Part shown: positions 10,723 through 23,170 of the stretch, one piece after another
Numbering within the stretch: position 1 is the first letter of the stretch
How the letters are laid out: every line of letters starts with the position of its first letter
Assembly: GCA_013396915.1 (NCBI GenBank)
Contig: VWZL01000261.1
Span: 186,001 to 250,000, forward strand
Reading direction: 5' to 3'
Length of the DNA stretch: 64,000 bases
From: Stercorarius parasiticus
Taxonomy: Eukaryota > Chordata > Aves > Charadriiformes > Stercorariidae
The notes under the pieces: generated by a model
The model's input: the letters and a program-made list of their open reading frames with translations, nothing else
The model's database searches: none
Told to the model about the DNA's origin: nothing
Program-made: the position numbers and the translations under genes

Positions 10723-13700
10723 TAAACATTGCATTTGGGCTAGAAACAGCAAGATTTGTGATGGTCATTTGTTCCTGGGAGAGCTCAATAACAGCTTTAT
10801 GCTCGTTTCTAAGGCAGTTCCATCTGCATATAGGTGCTTTCCCATCACTAAAAAGTGTTCAAGGTCCAAGCTGTCATTCCTGCTCAAACTTCAGATATGC
10901 CAGGCCCAGACAATTGAATGCTTTTAGGGGAAACCGTGACCTTGAACTCAATTCAGTATTTCATACTAAGCAATTTCACTGAGCAGAGGACAAATTTGAT
11001 GTGCTTTCAGTAGCCTGTGTTGCTAGGGAGATGTGTTACAATACTCTACAGTATTAGGAATGTAAGTGCACAAAGGCATTGTGCCTTGGTCATCCTATTG
11101 CTATCATTCAATGATGAGGTGAGGAAGGTATGAACATGAAAATCCTATTTCTCACTCATTCTAATGTGACTATTTGGAATCTGTCTGGTAGACACAAGCC
11201 CTTTTGCTCCAGAGACCTGTGATTAGTTGCTAATTAAAAGTTGCTCCAAAATAACTTTTTCAAAATGAACTATGAATTATTTTGTGCCCACCAGTACTCA
11301 CAACAGCCAGAGATGAGGGTGGGCTACTGTGCAATGTTATGTCATAGAGAGAGAGATTCAGGCTGTCCCTGAACAAGCGCATCCAGAATGAGAGCCTGCA
11401 GTAAAGCGCTCGAGCTAGTTAACACCACTTCCCCCATCTTCACTCTAATCATTCGAGCCTAAAGAAAAAGCTTTGGAGGGTGTCAATGTGACATAAGAAA
11501 TACTGATATTACAGGACATTTTGTCTTACATACTTTTGACAGCATTGCCGAAGTTATGAAATTCTGAAAATGTATTACTTATAGCAAAAAGTTCTTTGTT
11601 ATTTTTACCAACATGTTGTAGGATAAATTGAATATTCACTAGAACTGTTGTTTACCTTCAGTTACAGTCTCTGCCGACAGGACCAAATACTTACCTGTGG
11701 TTGAAAAAATGATTAATTTCTTCTAGTTAAAAAACTAGAATCTGCCTATACTGTTTGCATATAAGCATGCTTAGAGATGTGCACGAGTGTGCCTACAGCT
11801 GCAGGTACATCACTGAAAGGTGAGACGGCTGAATAGGTCTACCATATTGCACATTAGTATCAGGTACCGTCTGCCTGGTTTTTGAAGCCTCTTATAAGGA
11901 TATCCTATTCTTGTGAGCTGCTGTAAGGAAATATGTCCGCAGTGTGTAAGCAACCCTGGGGCATCAGCTGGTGTATAGGCCAAAGGCTCATTAATTAATG
12001 CTGGGACTACACCCATCCTTGTGTTGTATATCTGCACTTTGGCTCATTACAGTCATGGGCCAAGAAGAGGAGCACCTTAAACAGTAGAGGAACGCTTCCA
12101 GATTTTGAAGAGTCTTGCTTTTCCAGGAGTATAATTGAATCAAATTGCATAAGAACTGATTAACAAAAGGAAGCTCGTTTTCTTTGAAAATGCCATCTTA
12201 TTAAATTCAAAAAGTTTTTAGAAACAAATAGATTTTTGTCATATTTTTGAATGAGAAAGTAGAAGATCATTTCTTCAGATTTCATTCTAGTTTTACACTA
12301 CTAAAATAGTTTTAAAAAATTTATGTCAGTAATGTGCAGAGCTTAGTTTTAATGTCATGGTTTAGATATTATTCCTTTAGACTTTTAAATTATATTAAAA
12401 GGTTTATCTGAATTTTATAATATTATATAATACGTAAGTTAAATCATATATTGTACTTATTTTCTTGTAAAATGATTCAACAAAGTGATGAAGTGAGATG
12501 ATTGAATTACTTCAATTTTACTACAAATGTTTTTGAAATGTTGTCTTTTAGTCCTGACATTGAGTTAGAAAAAAATAGAACTGTTGGAATTTCCTGTGAA
12601 GTGGAAATGGTGTCTTCCAACCTGCTGTATAAGTAAGTGACAGATTTACGTATGAATGGTCTACTGGTAACAAATGAGAGAAGGAAATTAGTCAATTAAT
12701 ATAAAGTTGCTTCAGTAAAGACCTTAAAAAAATATCAAAAAGGATATTGAAATCCATACCAAATTTAAGGGGGACCCTGCATGAAAAATTTCAGTGTGGG
12801 TAATGTTTATGCTCTACACATACTTGCCTCAGGTTTGGTTCTATTTTGCTTTGTCCCTCAACAAACTGAATCAGAACAGGCTGCATCCCACAGTCCCAAT
12901 CTGTAATTCCCAGGTAATAATTCATCCTTGAAAAGAACAGGGAATATTCTTCACCATCAGCTTCAATTCATTTAACTGAGCAGGGGATCACAGACAGTAA
13001 GTACCTCTCAGACGCTATGATGCAGACTCAGTGATGGAGTTTGGAGGCATGTCCAGAGATAGATCACTGGTAACACTATATGCAAACTCTTAATGTCTCA
13101 AGCTGTGGTCAAAATGGCACTGCTGAATAGTATTACCAAGGCTGGATCCATGCCCAACAGATACTTTAAGCATATTAGTAAAATCTTGAGTTTGTTCGGA
13201 TGTCAATTCTGCAGTAAATATATATGATTTCATGCTTACATATTTTGGACATTATTGCTTTTATGAACCAATTATTTCAATGGCAAATAATAATGAATAA
13301 TGAATCTGGAAGAGGCACGCCAAGTGTATGTGTGTGCATGTATTTCTTAGACAAAGCAGTTTAGCCCCTGTGGCATAATAAATATATCAGTGAACTCCAT
13401 TGGAAAATGTGAGGATCAGACCCATTTTGACATCTGAATTAACCAACTTGTCCTTGTGGACTTTTTTCCACCTTCCCTGAGAGGATGCTGTACGTGGTCA
13501 TAGTGCCTGAAAACCTGCCCTCATGCACACCATCATAATGCTGTGCATTTCTGAACTGCCTGTTTATTGTGATGTATATCACAATAAAGTCATCATTCAG
13601 AGCCTCCTATGCTTTATGAAAAGCAGAGACGAAAAAGAGTGTAAAAAAAAAAAAAAGATGGGTCAATGCATCTATAATTTTCTAAATTCCAAACTATATT

Positions 13701-14115
13701 TGCTATTGTCTACAATAAGCTGACATTTGAAGAACATGCAATGGAATCTTTTACCCATTGTAACAGTGTCATCACTGACTGGATGCATACAACAAATCTC
13801 AAATCAAGGGATTTGACATACATGAAAGTGTAGTTTGGCATAAATGAGATTACATGAATATCGTGTGTCACGATTCCATAAAAATCCTGTTTCTGGGCAA
13901 TTGATTTGCTTTTGGATGCTCCCAGGTCTATTTTTGAGTAAAAGCTGAGTCTCATTTTGCTTACCTTGCTTCTTCTTGTGGCAAAGGTGACAAAAAAGGA
14001 AATCAGTACCTTGAAGCTACAATGACCTTCACACAAGAAAATTACTTATAACAGAATTTAAATTGTTGATGACTTTCGTAATTGTCTTTTTGATTTTATA
14101 TAATTTTGAAATTAC
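10723..14115. other. AT-rich single-copy stretch
   Basis: There is no gene or repeat family. About 12,185-12,480 is especially AT-rich, with long runs of A/T such as tataatattatataatac. A small perfect inverted repeat (ttctagtt / aactagaa, loop aaaa) lies at 11,721-11,740. A near-perfect minus-strand splice donor (CCACAG then gtaagtattt) ends at 11,697, but every frame upstream of it to the nearest good acceptor contains stops. An oligo-A run lies near 13,642-13,655. Confidence 0.5.
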
Positions 14116-14577
14116 TTTATTATAAAGCATTAATCCTTTCTTCACTTTTAGATGGTTCATTATGCATAATATCGCACAGGAGTAAGACTTCATTGGCTCT
14201 CAAATACTACATTTTATCTGTGTCACTTTGGTACTCAAGTTGGGTTCACTGAATTTGTAATTCGGAATCTCCTGTATGTTTTCGACATTAGTCTCAGTTG
14301 AAGACAGAATATCATATTCTGGAAGACTACTGAGCCTATTATTTTTGTTTGATTTCTCTATAACTGCGAAGTATTTAACTTGGGTCAACAGTCTTATCAG
14401 CAGAATTGTCTCCTTACTACCCTTTTTTTCTGTCTCTACTCTGCTAAGTGAAAGACGATTTCCATCTGGAAGTTGTTCCATATCATGTGTTAGGAGAATT
14501 TTTTCATCTTCAGATGTACTCTTGATAGGCCAGTGCATTAAATATATTGATAAATTTGTAAAATTTCTTCAGCATTC
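14116..14577 (-). other. Terminal-exon-like segment with poly(A) signal, unassigned
   Basis: On the minus strand an acceptor-like cacttttag precedes 14,577. In the phase left by the segment at 17,598-17,709, the frame adds 13 codons ending QIYQYI and stops at TAA 14,540-14,538. A different frame is open for 112 codons from ATG at 14,538 to TGA at 14,200; it is hydrophilic and unrecognised. It contains at least four CpG sites, which is many for such AT-rich DNA. An AATAAA hexamer lies downstream at 14,121-14,116. This could be the last exon of an unrecognised transcript, a remnant of a processed copy, or chance. Confidence 0.2.
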
Positions 14578-17500
14578 CTAAAAGTGCATGATCTCAAGGA
14601 AAATTGCACCTGTGTCTTCTATATAACATACTGGTTTGCTCATAAGTGCAGCCAGAGAGAAGTATTAGTGTCAACTGGAGGAAGAGAGCGGTAAAGTCCT
14701 AGGATGAAAAAAAGAGACTATATCTTGTTTCCCAAATTCCTGCAAAGACAAAAGCCTATGGCTGTTATATCACTGTCTCCTGAGGATGACAGTGAGAAAA
14801 GAAGGATTTCACTGCATCAAGCAGAGGACAAGTCCCCCTGAAACTGGTATAATCATCAGATGGGAACTGCGGTGCAAAATTAAATCTGTTCCATGAAAAA
14901 GAGTAATTCACACGGCTGAAGTTTATGCCCTGAGGCAAAAGATGAATACATGTCTATTTCACATAACTATGATGGTAATGCTATCCACTGAAATATCTAG
15001 GTCTCACTTCTAACTAACTTCTAGCTAAACTAGCTAGACCTATAATAATACAGAGAATACAAAACAGTGGTGATTAGAAAATTGAATTTATGTTCCAAAG
15101 TACCTGATGTGCTGTAAGTCAGTTCAATTTGGCATCCTAAAGCGGTTTGTGAAATGTGTACTAGTTTATTAAAATGATGTTTACAACATCACTTTATGTT
15201 TTCAACATGACAAATCCATCTCCAATTACTTGGGAAAATAGGGTGAGTATTTATAACATATTCTGCTCATCCACAATATGACATCTGCAGTGTTCATCAG
15301 AGGACAGTGCAATGCTGTCCACCTCTCAGAACTGATGCTTAATTTTACAACCCGAGTGTTCAAATTAAATTGCATAGATTCCTTCTTTGACTTCTGCATT
15401 AAAAATTACCTTGAGTGGTTTTGACATAGTGACCCAGGAAGGTTTAAATTTAAAATGAATGACCAAGGGTTCAGCTTTAGTCCCTGTCATATTAGGAATT
15501 ATACTGAAAAAGCTCTAACAGCCTCCTTGTGTGTTTGGAAAAATCTTTCTGATGACACCTTGTCAAAATCCTCACTTTATTCTTGCTAGTTTTACATTAA
15601 ATTGCTGTCTGCTGGAAACAAGTTTGATCACAGCAGGAGCCCAAGGCAAGTTTTATTTCAGAAACCCCAAGGAAACATTCAGAGCTGTCACAATTATAGA
15701 AATAGGTGTCCTTCTGTCTCTGCCCCACATCTTCTGTGGGTGGATCTGTGCTTGCCCCTGGAGGGCAAGGGGCAAGTTTAATGCACTGATGGTGGTGGCG
15801 GGCTGGTAAGAAAAACTTTGAACTACAACACAGCCTGCATCAGTCTGCATGGACTCTTGCAGTCAGAGCCACTTCAGTGTCACAGCCTGACTTGGTGACA
15901 ATACCATGTGACTGGCAGTCCAGTCAGCCAGTGTGCAGAGACCGCGTGCTGCCTGCGTGAGCTCAGAATGCCCTTCTGCAGTGCAGACACCGACAGCCGT
16001 GAGCAATGGGGTGGTCAGGGAGATCCCAGTCAGCTCCTGAGCCTGGCACCCAGAAGACACTGTGGATACAGTGGCTCTAAGGGCTGAAAAGGGGATGCCT
16101 CTTAGTGAATTCTCCCTTTAAGGTGAATAGTCACCACTTCACGTCTGTGGTATAGCCAAACCACGTTCTCCATTCTCAGTCAAAACTTAATAGAAAAAAA
16201 TTATGTAACAAATATTTATATAAACCTATTGAGTAAACTAGGTAGTGGCATCCTTCATCTGCAAGTGGTTATCCTTCATCTGCTGCTTAGATTTGTGCAG
16301 CTCCTTTGAGATATTTGTATTATTGTTTCAAGAATCAGTAAAACAAATTTATCGTATATATGAAGAATATGCTTGTATGTTTTGAACCTGGACTGCCATT
16401 GCTTTTTGTGGCTCTTGCCTCATTAAGGAATTCTCAGCAAAAGGGCCAACTTTGTATCCATTTCCTCGCCCCCTCCAGAGACTGGATAGCCTGTCTCTTT
16501 CTCCTTTTCATTACGGGCCTATCCAGAGAGAGAATCTCCAAAGACAACTGGAAAACATCATACAACACCACCACTTTAAGTTATCTTTGCCGTCCACTGC
16601 ATAGGAAATTCCATATCAGGATAGATCAAATATATAGTGAAGAACTGCATAGCCACTGTCCTTTCTCTGAAAGCAGCCAGTGGTAAATATCTAGGAAAGT
16701 GCACAAGAACGAGGCAAAACTACAGCAATCCTGTCTTCCAGCCTGCAGTAGCCTCTGGTTTACTGAACTAAGTCTTTGTATCTAGTGTGTATTTTGTTGG
16801 TTAGTGGCTTCCATACTAAATTCACATTGAATATTTTTTCTTGTCCCTCCTGAGTCGTCTACGTCCAAATATCCTGAGATATTAGTGATGAGTTTCTAAG
16901 ATTACAAATTTCCAGTTCTATGGATGATAAACAAGGTTTCATTGGTTCTGTTCTGTAGCCAGCTAAAGGAATCTGACTTCTGTCTTTTTATTGCCATTTA
17001 TATTACTCCCAGTCCCCTGGTGAAAAGTTCACTGAAAACTTCCTGAATTATATATGCCTCTAAATGGCTCCCAATATCAGGTGCATAACGTCTAGCAAAA
17101 ACCGCAGATTTGAACAAATGCCTGTATATAATATTATCTAGTTGCAGTCTCTTGGGGAAGTAAGAAAAATGATCTAGAATGAGTACCAAGTTTTGTAGTT
17201 GACACAAACAAATCTATGCCTACTTTGCTTCAGGGGGCAATTTTTTCATGTGAGACCAGCATAGCTTTTCTGCTGTTTTTTTGGCATTTGTAACATGCCA
17301 AGCCAGTATTCTTGGTGTTATTATTCATAAAAATTTTCTGTACTTTTTTTAGATTTTTAGTCCCTCAATGACCTTCAAGATCTTTTTTCTTTATGTTGCT
17401 CCTGTAAGTAATGTGTCATGATCAAAGTAACATATCACCTAAGACTGGGGCTTTGATTTGGGAAATGACCAACCAATCTATGCTAATAGCTTAAATTATT

Positions 17501-17597
17501 TCCTGAAGGTTTTTAACCTGACCTGTTGTTTTGCAAGTCACAGTGCAAACCAGCATCTTTTCACGTTGCTATTTCCAGTTAAGTATGAATTACTCAC
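14578..17597. other. Single-copy stretch, moderately GC-richer at 15.8-16.1 kb
   Basis: No recognisable gene or transposon. Around 15,740-16,080 the sequence is richer in G and C than its surroundings, with a few CpG sites, but is too short and too CpG-poor for a CpG island. Open frames of about 65-108 codons occur on both strands without motifs. Confidence 0.5.
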
Positions 17598-17709
17598 CTC
17601 TGTTTCTTTTTCTTGGTTTTAAGAATGGTATTGATGATCTCAAAATTACCAGGATTTGTCAGTGCACCTCTCTGTATTAACTCCAACGTATACTTTTTCC
17701 TAGACTTTT
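17598..17709 (-). other. Exon-like segment, minus strand, 112 nt
   Basis: On the minus strand the segment ends ...AAACAGAG followed by gtgagtaat, a good donor. The acceptor side is CCACAG after an A/C-rich tract, which is weak. If it starts with two bases completing a codon, it is open for 36 codons with trailing AG. The peptide includes ELIQRGALTNPGNFEI and a lysine-rich end. Its entry phase fits the exit phase of the segment at 25,008-25,068. I do not recognise the peptide. The poor pyrimidine tract argues against a real exon. Confidence 0.17.
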
Positions 17710-18518
17710 CTGTGGTTTGGGGTTGTTTGGTTTTTAGCCCTTACCCCGACAGCTCTCCCTCTCCCCCAAGACCTTCCAGGAGTGTCTAGGTGTTGGCTTT
17801 CTCCCAGATAAAAATGTCACTAAATCTTTTTAATCTCAATACCATAAAAAATGTTTTATATTCCAAACAAACAGCTCATGGCCCAAAACAAATCCAAATA
17901 ACAGTCTTCAGTAATTCCCTAAAGGAGTGTTAAATAATGTGAACACGTACACTGATGGTATAAGGGCACAGGCTGGAGCATCTATTTTAGATAGTTGTTT
18001 GGCATCAGCCATATGGCCCAAATTTTCCTCCTTGGGTGGTTATTGAAACATTTTTTCTTTTCTACATCTTTATTCAATGCTTTTGAGTCTCTGTACAAGC
18101 AAAGCATTATGTTAGTTTCTTCTGTTGGCTTCTTCTGTTGCATTAATCAAATGTGTCTTTTGTGCTGGTTCCTCTATTTACAAGTCAAGAAACCGATTTA
18201 GTTTCTCTTGATCCTCAACGTTCGAGTAAAGGAAACCCAGGACACAAATTCTAGATTGGTTGTGCTCTTCCAGCTTTATTCTTTATTCCATTAAGTGTGT
18301 CTTTATTCTCTGGAAGCCGACTTCCAACTCCTCCTCAACTGTACACAACTGAACTCTGTGCTGTGTGCTTATTGCTTAACAGGGGTAAGCTGGCCCCTGT
18401 GTGACCTAAGTTTTACTTTTTATTTTCCTACATTTGGGTTCTTGCAGCACCATCTTGTTTCTGGCTACATATTGGGTATGTCTTTCGGTTCAACACCTCT
18501 TGTCGGCTTAATTTTTGT
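17710..18518. other. Non-coding stretch with G/T-rich patch
   Basis: The plus strand near 17,711-17,737 has a GGTTTGGGGTTGTTTGG-type G/T-rich patch, followed by a C-rich part near 17,740-17,770. Such patches are common in bird introns and spacers. No gene or repeat family is recognised. Confidence 0.45.
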
Positions 18519-18578
18519 GAAATCAATGCTCCTTAAATAAAGGAGTGAGTAAATACTGAAATAAATGCTCCTTAAATA
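18519..18578. repeat. 21-bp direct repeat separated by 18 bp
   Basis: gaaatcaatgctccttaaata (first 20 bases shown as gaaatcaatgctccttaaat) at 18,519-18,539 recurs at 18,558-18,578 with one mismatch, giving a period of 39 bp. It probably reflects a local duplication that has since diverged in its spacer. Confidence 0.8.
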
Positions 18579-20509
18579 CTACTCCCGATCACAGCTTGTT
18601 CTCTGGAGCAAGAGGAAAAAGTTTCACATACTACAAGAACTTGCTCCTGTCAGAATTTATATAATCTGCTTCCAAAAACCCATTGTTTGTTGATATAGGT
18701 TTGTCTCTCTTGCCACTGTATTCCAGACAGATTCAGCTCTAAAAAATTTAACAGCTGATTTTCTATTCAGTATAATTCTCTTTACAATTTACTTGCTTCA
18801 GACACAATGCAGTGCTTAATATAAAATGTCTGAAAGATACCAGCTTTAACTGCTTTTGCATGGTAGTACTTGGGTTCCTACAGCCATTCTCCAGATTTCT
18901 ATGTTGGGGGCTACATGACTTAAAGGTATTATTCCCAATATTATGCAAACTGTGTTGTGCTGTGAGAAAGGGTAAACACAAGGTGTTCCTCTAAACAAAA
19001 CATAAAGGATGAGGGACTGTTTTGCTGCAGAGTCCTCCTGTTCCTTGAAGCTCTGAAAGCTCTCAAATTAGAATTTAGAAGAAAAATATTAGAAGCTATT
19101 TCACGGTGCTCAAATATTTAATGATATTCTTTTCCTTTCACCTCTTGGATTCTTCATCTTCTCCTATGGTTGCTAAATGCCTTCCTGACCTCTAACTTTG
19201 ACCCTTCTCTGAAGTCTGTGTTCCTAATCCTGTGCTACAATACCTGGATGATTAATTGGCTTGTCAAATACATCACTATGTGCACTCAGCTACCATTATT
19301 AATCAATTAATCACTTCGGCAAAGAAGATGTTAATGCTATTCTATCACCTTCAGACAATTCTAGAACTGAAACAGGGAGTAGACTTGAGCTTCCATTCCA
19401 ACCTGACCCCGCACATGCACACCAACAGCAATATAAAACACAGATTATTGATAATTTGGTATTTTTGAAGAGAGTTGTATTGGAATCAGGCCACTAATAG
19501 CATATGACATTAAGACCTTAAAAAAAAAGCAGCACTATTGCATACTTCTCTGCCAGGAGTTGAACAATGACATCATCACAAGAACTCATGGTGAGACATG
19601 AGGGTCACAGTGGTATTATGGAGATGAGCAATGTCTATGAGCAATAGCCATTGTTGTTGCCACAATATCATTACATCAGGGGGATGCTCCTGAAAGGGGC
19701 TTGTTTGACCTTTTGGAGATGGACCCTTCTGTCTTTTATCTTTCAGCTCTGGGTGCAGCAAGATGCCTGTTTGAGGCTCCTTACTGTTTTTTTGCCTTTT
19801 TATGAACTTACTTTCTTGGTCTAGTCTCTACTTAAGCCCTGCTTTTGCCTTTATTCCTTATTTCAGCTCTGCATCAACTTTTGGCTCTTTTACTCTGTTC
19901 ACACTCCTAATCCACCCCCACTAAGGCTAATCAACAATGAATGTTACAAAGATTTATTTACGGTGAACTAATTCTTCTATTTTACCTTAAAACTAAATGA
20001 GATGCTCAGAAATAGATTTCCCTCCTCCCCCTGAAATGTAATTAGACTTTATTCTTATGTTAAATCCATTTGGGGATGAGGAAGTGAAATTTATGTGTTA
20101 TACTATGTTCACCGTAAATCCACTAGCTTCGATGGCACCATTAGAAATTTAAATTGTAGAGAAAGGGAGAGTTGTAAACTACAGACTCCGTTTTCATTCA
20201 AAATCAGAGCAAGGCACAAGAACTGCTCAACCTATCTTTTGAGCCAAATATCTCATCTCAATTACACCACTATAGATCTGAGGTAGAGGGCTTGGGATGA
20301 CAAAATTTTTACTTCGGATTTAGATAGGTTTAACTGGCAGCAGGTTTTAGCTCATTGTCTTCTTTTGTGTATCTAAAAAATTACATTTTTTACTAGGAAA
20401 TGTCTACTGCATTTTTTGTGTATTTGCTGAAGGAACAAAAGCCATATTGCTTTCATTCATTTTTATAACCCTTCCTAAGAAAGTTACATATTTCTTTATT
20501 TATATTTAG
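18579..20509. other. Single-copy AT-rich stretch
   Basis: No gene, no CR1 and no LTR. Short frames of 60-70 codons on both strands lack coding features. Confidence 0.5.
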
Positions 20510-20680
20510 GTTGAATTTTTACAATTCTCAAGAGTGTGTGTGAAGTTTCAGAGTAGAGATGTTGAAAAAGAAATTTCTGAAAGGTTGAGTCTTTTCCATT
20601 GAACAGCATTGGCTTTGATATTGCAAAAGAAAAAGAAGTTCTATTGATTTTCACTAACTTTTTCACCCTCTAGGAATAAA
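20510..20680 (+). other. Terminal-exon-like segment with AATAAA, unassigned
   Basis: A pyrimidine/A-rich acceptor-like site (tttctttatttatatttag) precedes 20,510. The zero-phase frame then runs 30 codons to TGA at 20,600-20,602, and AATAAA occurs at 20,675-20,680. The peptide (starting VEFLQFSRV) is unfamiliar. No upstream partner exon is evident, and AATAAA is frequent in AT-rich DNA. It is recorded as a weak candidate. Confidence 0.1.
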
Positions 20681-22814
20681 AAGTGCGTAAGAGTTCCTGA
20701 GGTAGCCAGATTCTTTTATTAATAGCAAACATTGAACTGTAGTTGGTGCAATATGCATTGCTTGTTTATTTTCCATAAAGTGGAGCTGGAGGGATGGATA
20801 TGGATAAAGGTGCACAGTAGATTGGGGATAGTTGGGGGACACTGGTTAGGATGCAAGAAATGGTAAAACTAAAACAAATAATGTATTTTATGAATAAAAG
20901 TGAATGGAGTACTTGACTCCACTCTTTAGTGAATGGAGTATCAGGAAGCAGTCGTCTTGACCTGAACTGACAAACTGCAATTGAATTAATAGTATGATCA
21001 TGCCCACATTCTAAAGCAGATGCTTTTGGATTCTTCAGTGCCTGATTTGGAACTCTTAAGGTAGGAATAAGACAAGTGCAAGAAATTGATTATAACTTCC
21101 CTTTTATTTAAAAGACAAGACTCACAACTTCTCTATTATTTAAGGCTGAGACAGACCACGTTGCGTTTGCAGTTTAAGACTTGTTTTGTTTATTTGTTTA
21201 TACCATAAACTTGTGTCCAACTGAAAGCACCAGCAGCACAGCACTGCATTAGAAATTTGTAGGATCTGCTGAGGCAATAGTATTAGCAGGCATAGAAAGA
21301 ACAGAAGTGACTAGCAGTGCTTGGAGTCGGCACCAGGCCTCAGAAGACCATCTCTAGGAATTCTAACCACTTCATGGGTCATGGTAGGTGCTTTTTTCTG
21401 CCTACAGAGCACACAGCATGAAGTTTAGGAATCCGTCAACTTCTGAGCTGCAGAAAGATAAGATGGTTTCACTATGCTCCTTCAGGCGTGCAAGACCAAC
21501 TGCAAATAACTTTCTGCCAATTAAGAAATAATAACAATAAATACATAAATAGAAAGTCTCCTCCCAATTAAATAAATAATAAATAATCTCCAAGGGCAAA
21601 GGTCTATTTTGAAGACCGATAGTAAAATCCTATTGACAACGTTGGGAGGAGGATGTTAAGAGTTGTGCATTTATTTTTTTTCTTGAAAAACCTTCAGAGT
21701 AATATTATTTAGGCTTTAGCACAAAACACCGCAAAGCTAAATAATACTTGATTAACTTGGGAAAACTTCAATTCAACTTTTCTTTGTGTTATAAGTATGC
21801 GTTATAGCAGAAGGTTTGATACATATTTTTTTCTATATCGGACCTTTGCCTAATTCAGTATCCAAAATGAGTGCAGAAAGTTACAGATTCAGAGTTACGC
21901 AAGGAACCATACTTCGGATATTTTCCTCCATATAAAGTCTTGATTTATCAGCTGGAACAAAATGTCCCTCATGTAGCTTTTCTGCATATCGTATCAGATA
22001 CATGAGAGAGAAATAGTTACTGCGACGTCTATTGGAGTGAGTATCTGCTGCGTTCCAATGCTTTCAGCTGTGTGCTCTGATCTTAGACTGCAGGGCAGGA
22101 AACAACATCCGGACTCCTCTAGACCTTTCTGTTCTCTTCTACAGTTCTAGCTATTTCTGAGGATTTCTTATATCAAGGACACATATTATACATGCTGTGC
22201 ACTGCATTCATTCTTTGCTAACAGCTGAGAGATACTACACACAGCAAATTAGCTCAAAAGTTATTGCCAAAGTATTTATTGACCCGATTTTTCCAGTTGC
22301 GAACAAGGTAACCTTGTCTTATTTTCATATAAGAAAGCTGACACCTTAAATGTCAGCTGGGCCACTGTGCAACTGAACTTGTAAGCCATGATACAATAAA
22401 ATTTCAAAAATATGAGCATGTTAGAAGCAAAATCATAGCGGGATAAGAAGAAAATAAGTAAATAGAAGACAGTAGGAAAATGAAACAAAACCCTGTCTGT
22501 TTGGGATTACTTGGGGCTGATAAAACATAGTTTAAGAGTTTTTAAAGATATATCCTGAATAGAGATCCCTTAGACCCTACAGAAAGGACTTTGGGGAAAA
22601 CCCCAACTTTTTAAAATGGATCCATTCCTTTTTTTCTACTAACATTGAATTTTATATGGATTTTTCTAAGCTATATTGATAAAAATATTAATCACAAGCA
22701 GTGATTGCTGTGGTTTAAATGAAGAAATTTTGCATTTATCATCGTTAACCCAGCATGTTCAAAATGGTAAATCAGGCTATAGAAATCATTACTATTGAAA
22801 ATGGGGTAAGAGAT
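20681..22814. other. AT-rich single-copy stretch
   Basis: No recognised gene or transposon. Details: a 13-bp direct repeat agtgaatggagta at 20,899-20,911 and 20,928-20,940; an A/T-rich AAAT-type low-complexity patch near 21,520-21,590; and an 8-bp inverted repeat agctgaca/tgtcagct at 22,336-22,358. Confidence 0.5.
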
Positions 22815-23035
22815 GACCTCACTACATGACCTTATATTACTACTCCACCTCTTAAAACAGAATCAATGAGAGCTTAAACATTCCTGGATAGAAATCTGTC
22901 CAGTTTGGTCTTAAAAACCTCCACTGGTGGAGGTAAACTCTCTAGACAAACTGTCCTACTACTTAACTATCCTTACAGCAAAAGGTTTTCTTAATGTTTA
23001 ACCTCAGTCTCCCCTGCTGCAATTTAATCTCATAA
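22815..23035 (-). mobile_element. Very old CR1 3'-end fragment
   Basis: Read on the plus strand, the order of phrases matches the reverse complement of an ancient CR1 C-terminus and 3' UTR. These are cagtttggtcttaaaaacct, then a ccactggtggaggtaaactc type segment, then the tccttacagcaaaaggtttt segment. The last is ctcccctgctgcaatttaat. These are characteristic of old amniote CR1 relics. The copy is heavily diverged, with no ATTCTATG tail and no usable frame. It predates the CR1 copies in the right half of the window. Confidence 0.7.
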
Positions 23036-23170
23036 AACTGGTTTAAAAATCATGAGATTTTAAAAGTAACATCCCTTGGGATCTTTATATTATTTGCCTT
23101 CTAGTGTTTGATCCTTTTAGATTAACCTTTCCAAATGTCTCTTAGCGGCCATGGGAACTTGAAGCTTACT
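23036..23170. repeat. Old interspersed repeat adjoining the CR1 relic
   Basis: The stretch contains aaaaatcatgagatttt followed by a ttatttgccttctagtgttt segment and ccttttagattaacctttcc. From memory this resembles a widespread old sauropsid repeat with the same phrases, but I cannot name the family, and it may be part of the same old element as the neighbouring CR1 relic. The boundary at about 23,170 is approximate. Confidence 0.4.

Noticed and set aside
11690..11820. Minus-strand exon ending at a near-perfect donor (CCACAG|gtaagtattt)
   Set aside because: All three frames upstream to the nearest good acceptor contain stops. A perfect donor word is expected about once or twice by chance in both strands of 64 kb.
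13700..14036. Minus-strand exon ending GCAAG|gtaagc near 13,972
   Set aside because: The nearest acceptor leaves only about 10 nt, or the upstream frames contain stops.
22336..22358. 8-bp inverted repeat agctgaca/tgtcagct as regulatory site
   Set aside because: Too short to separate from chance; mentioned only as a detail of its region.
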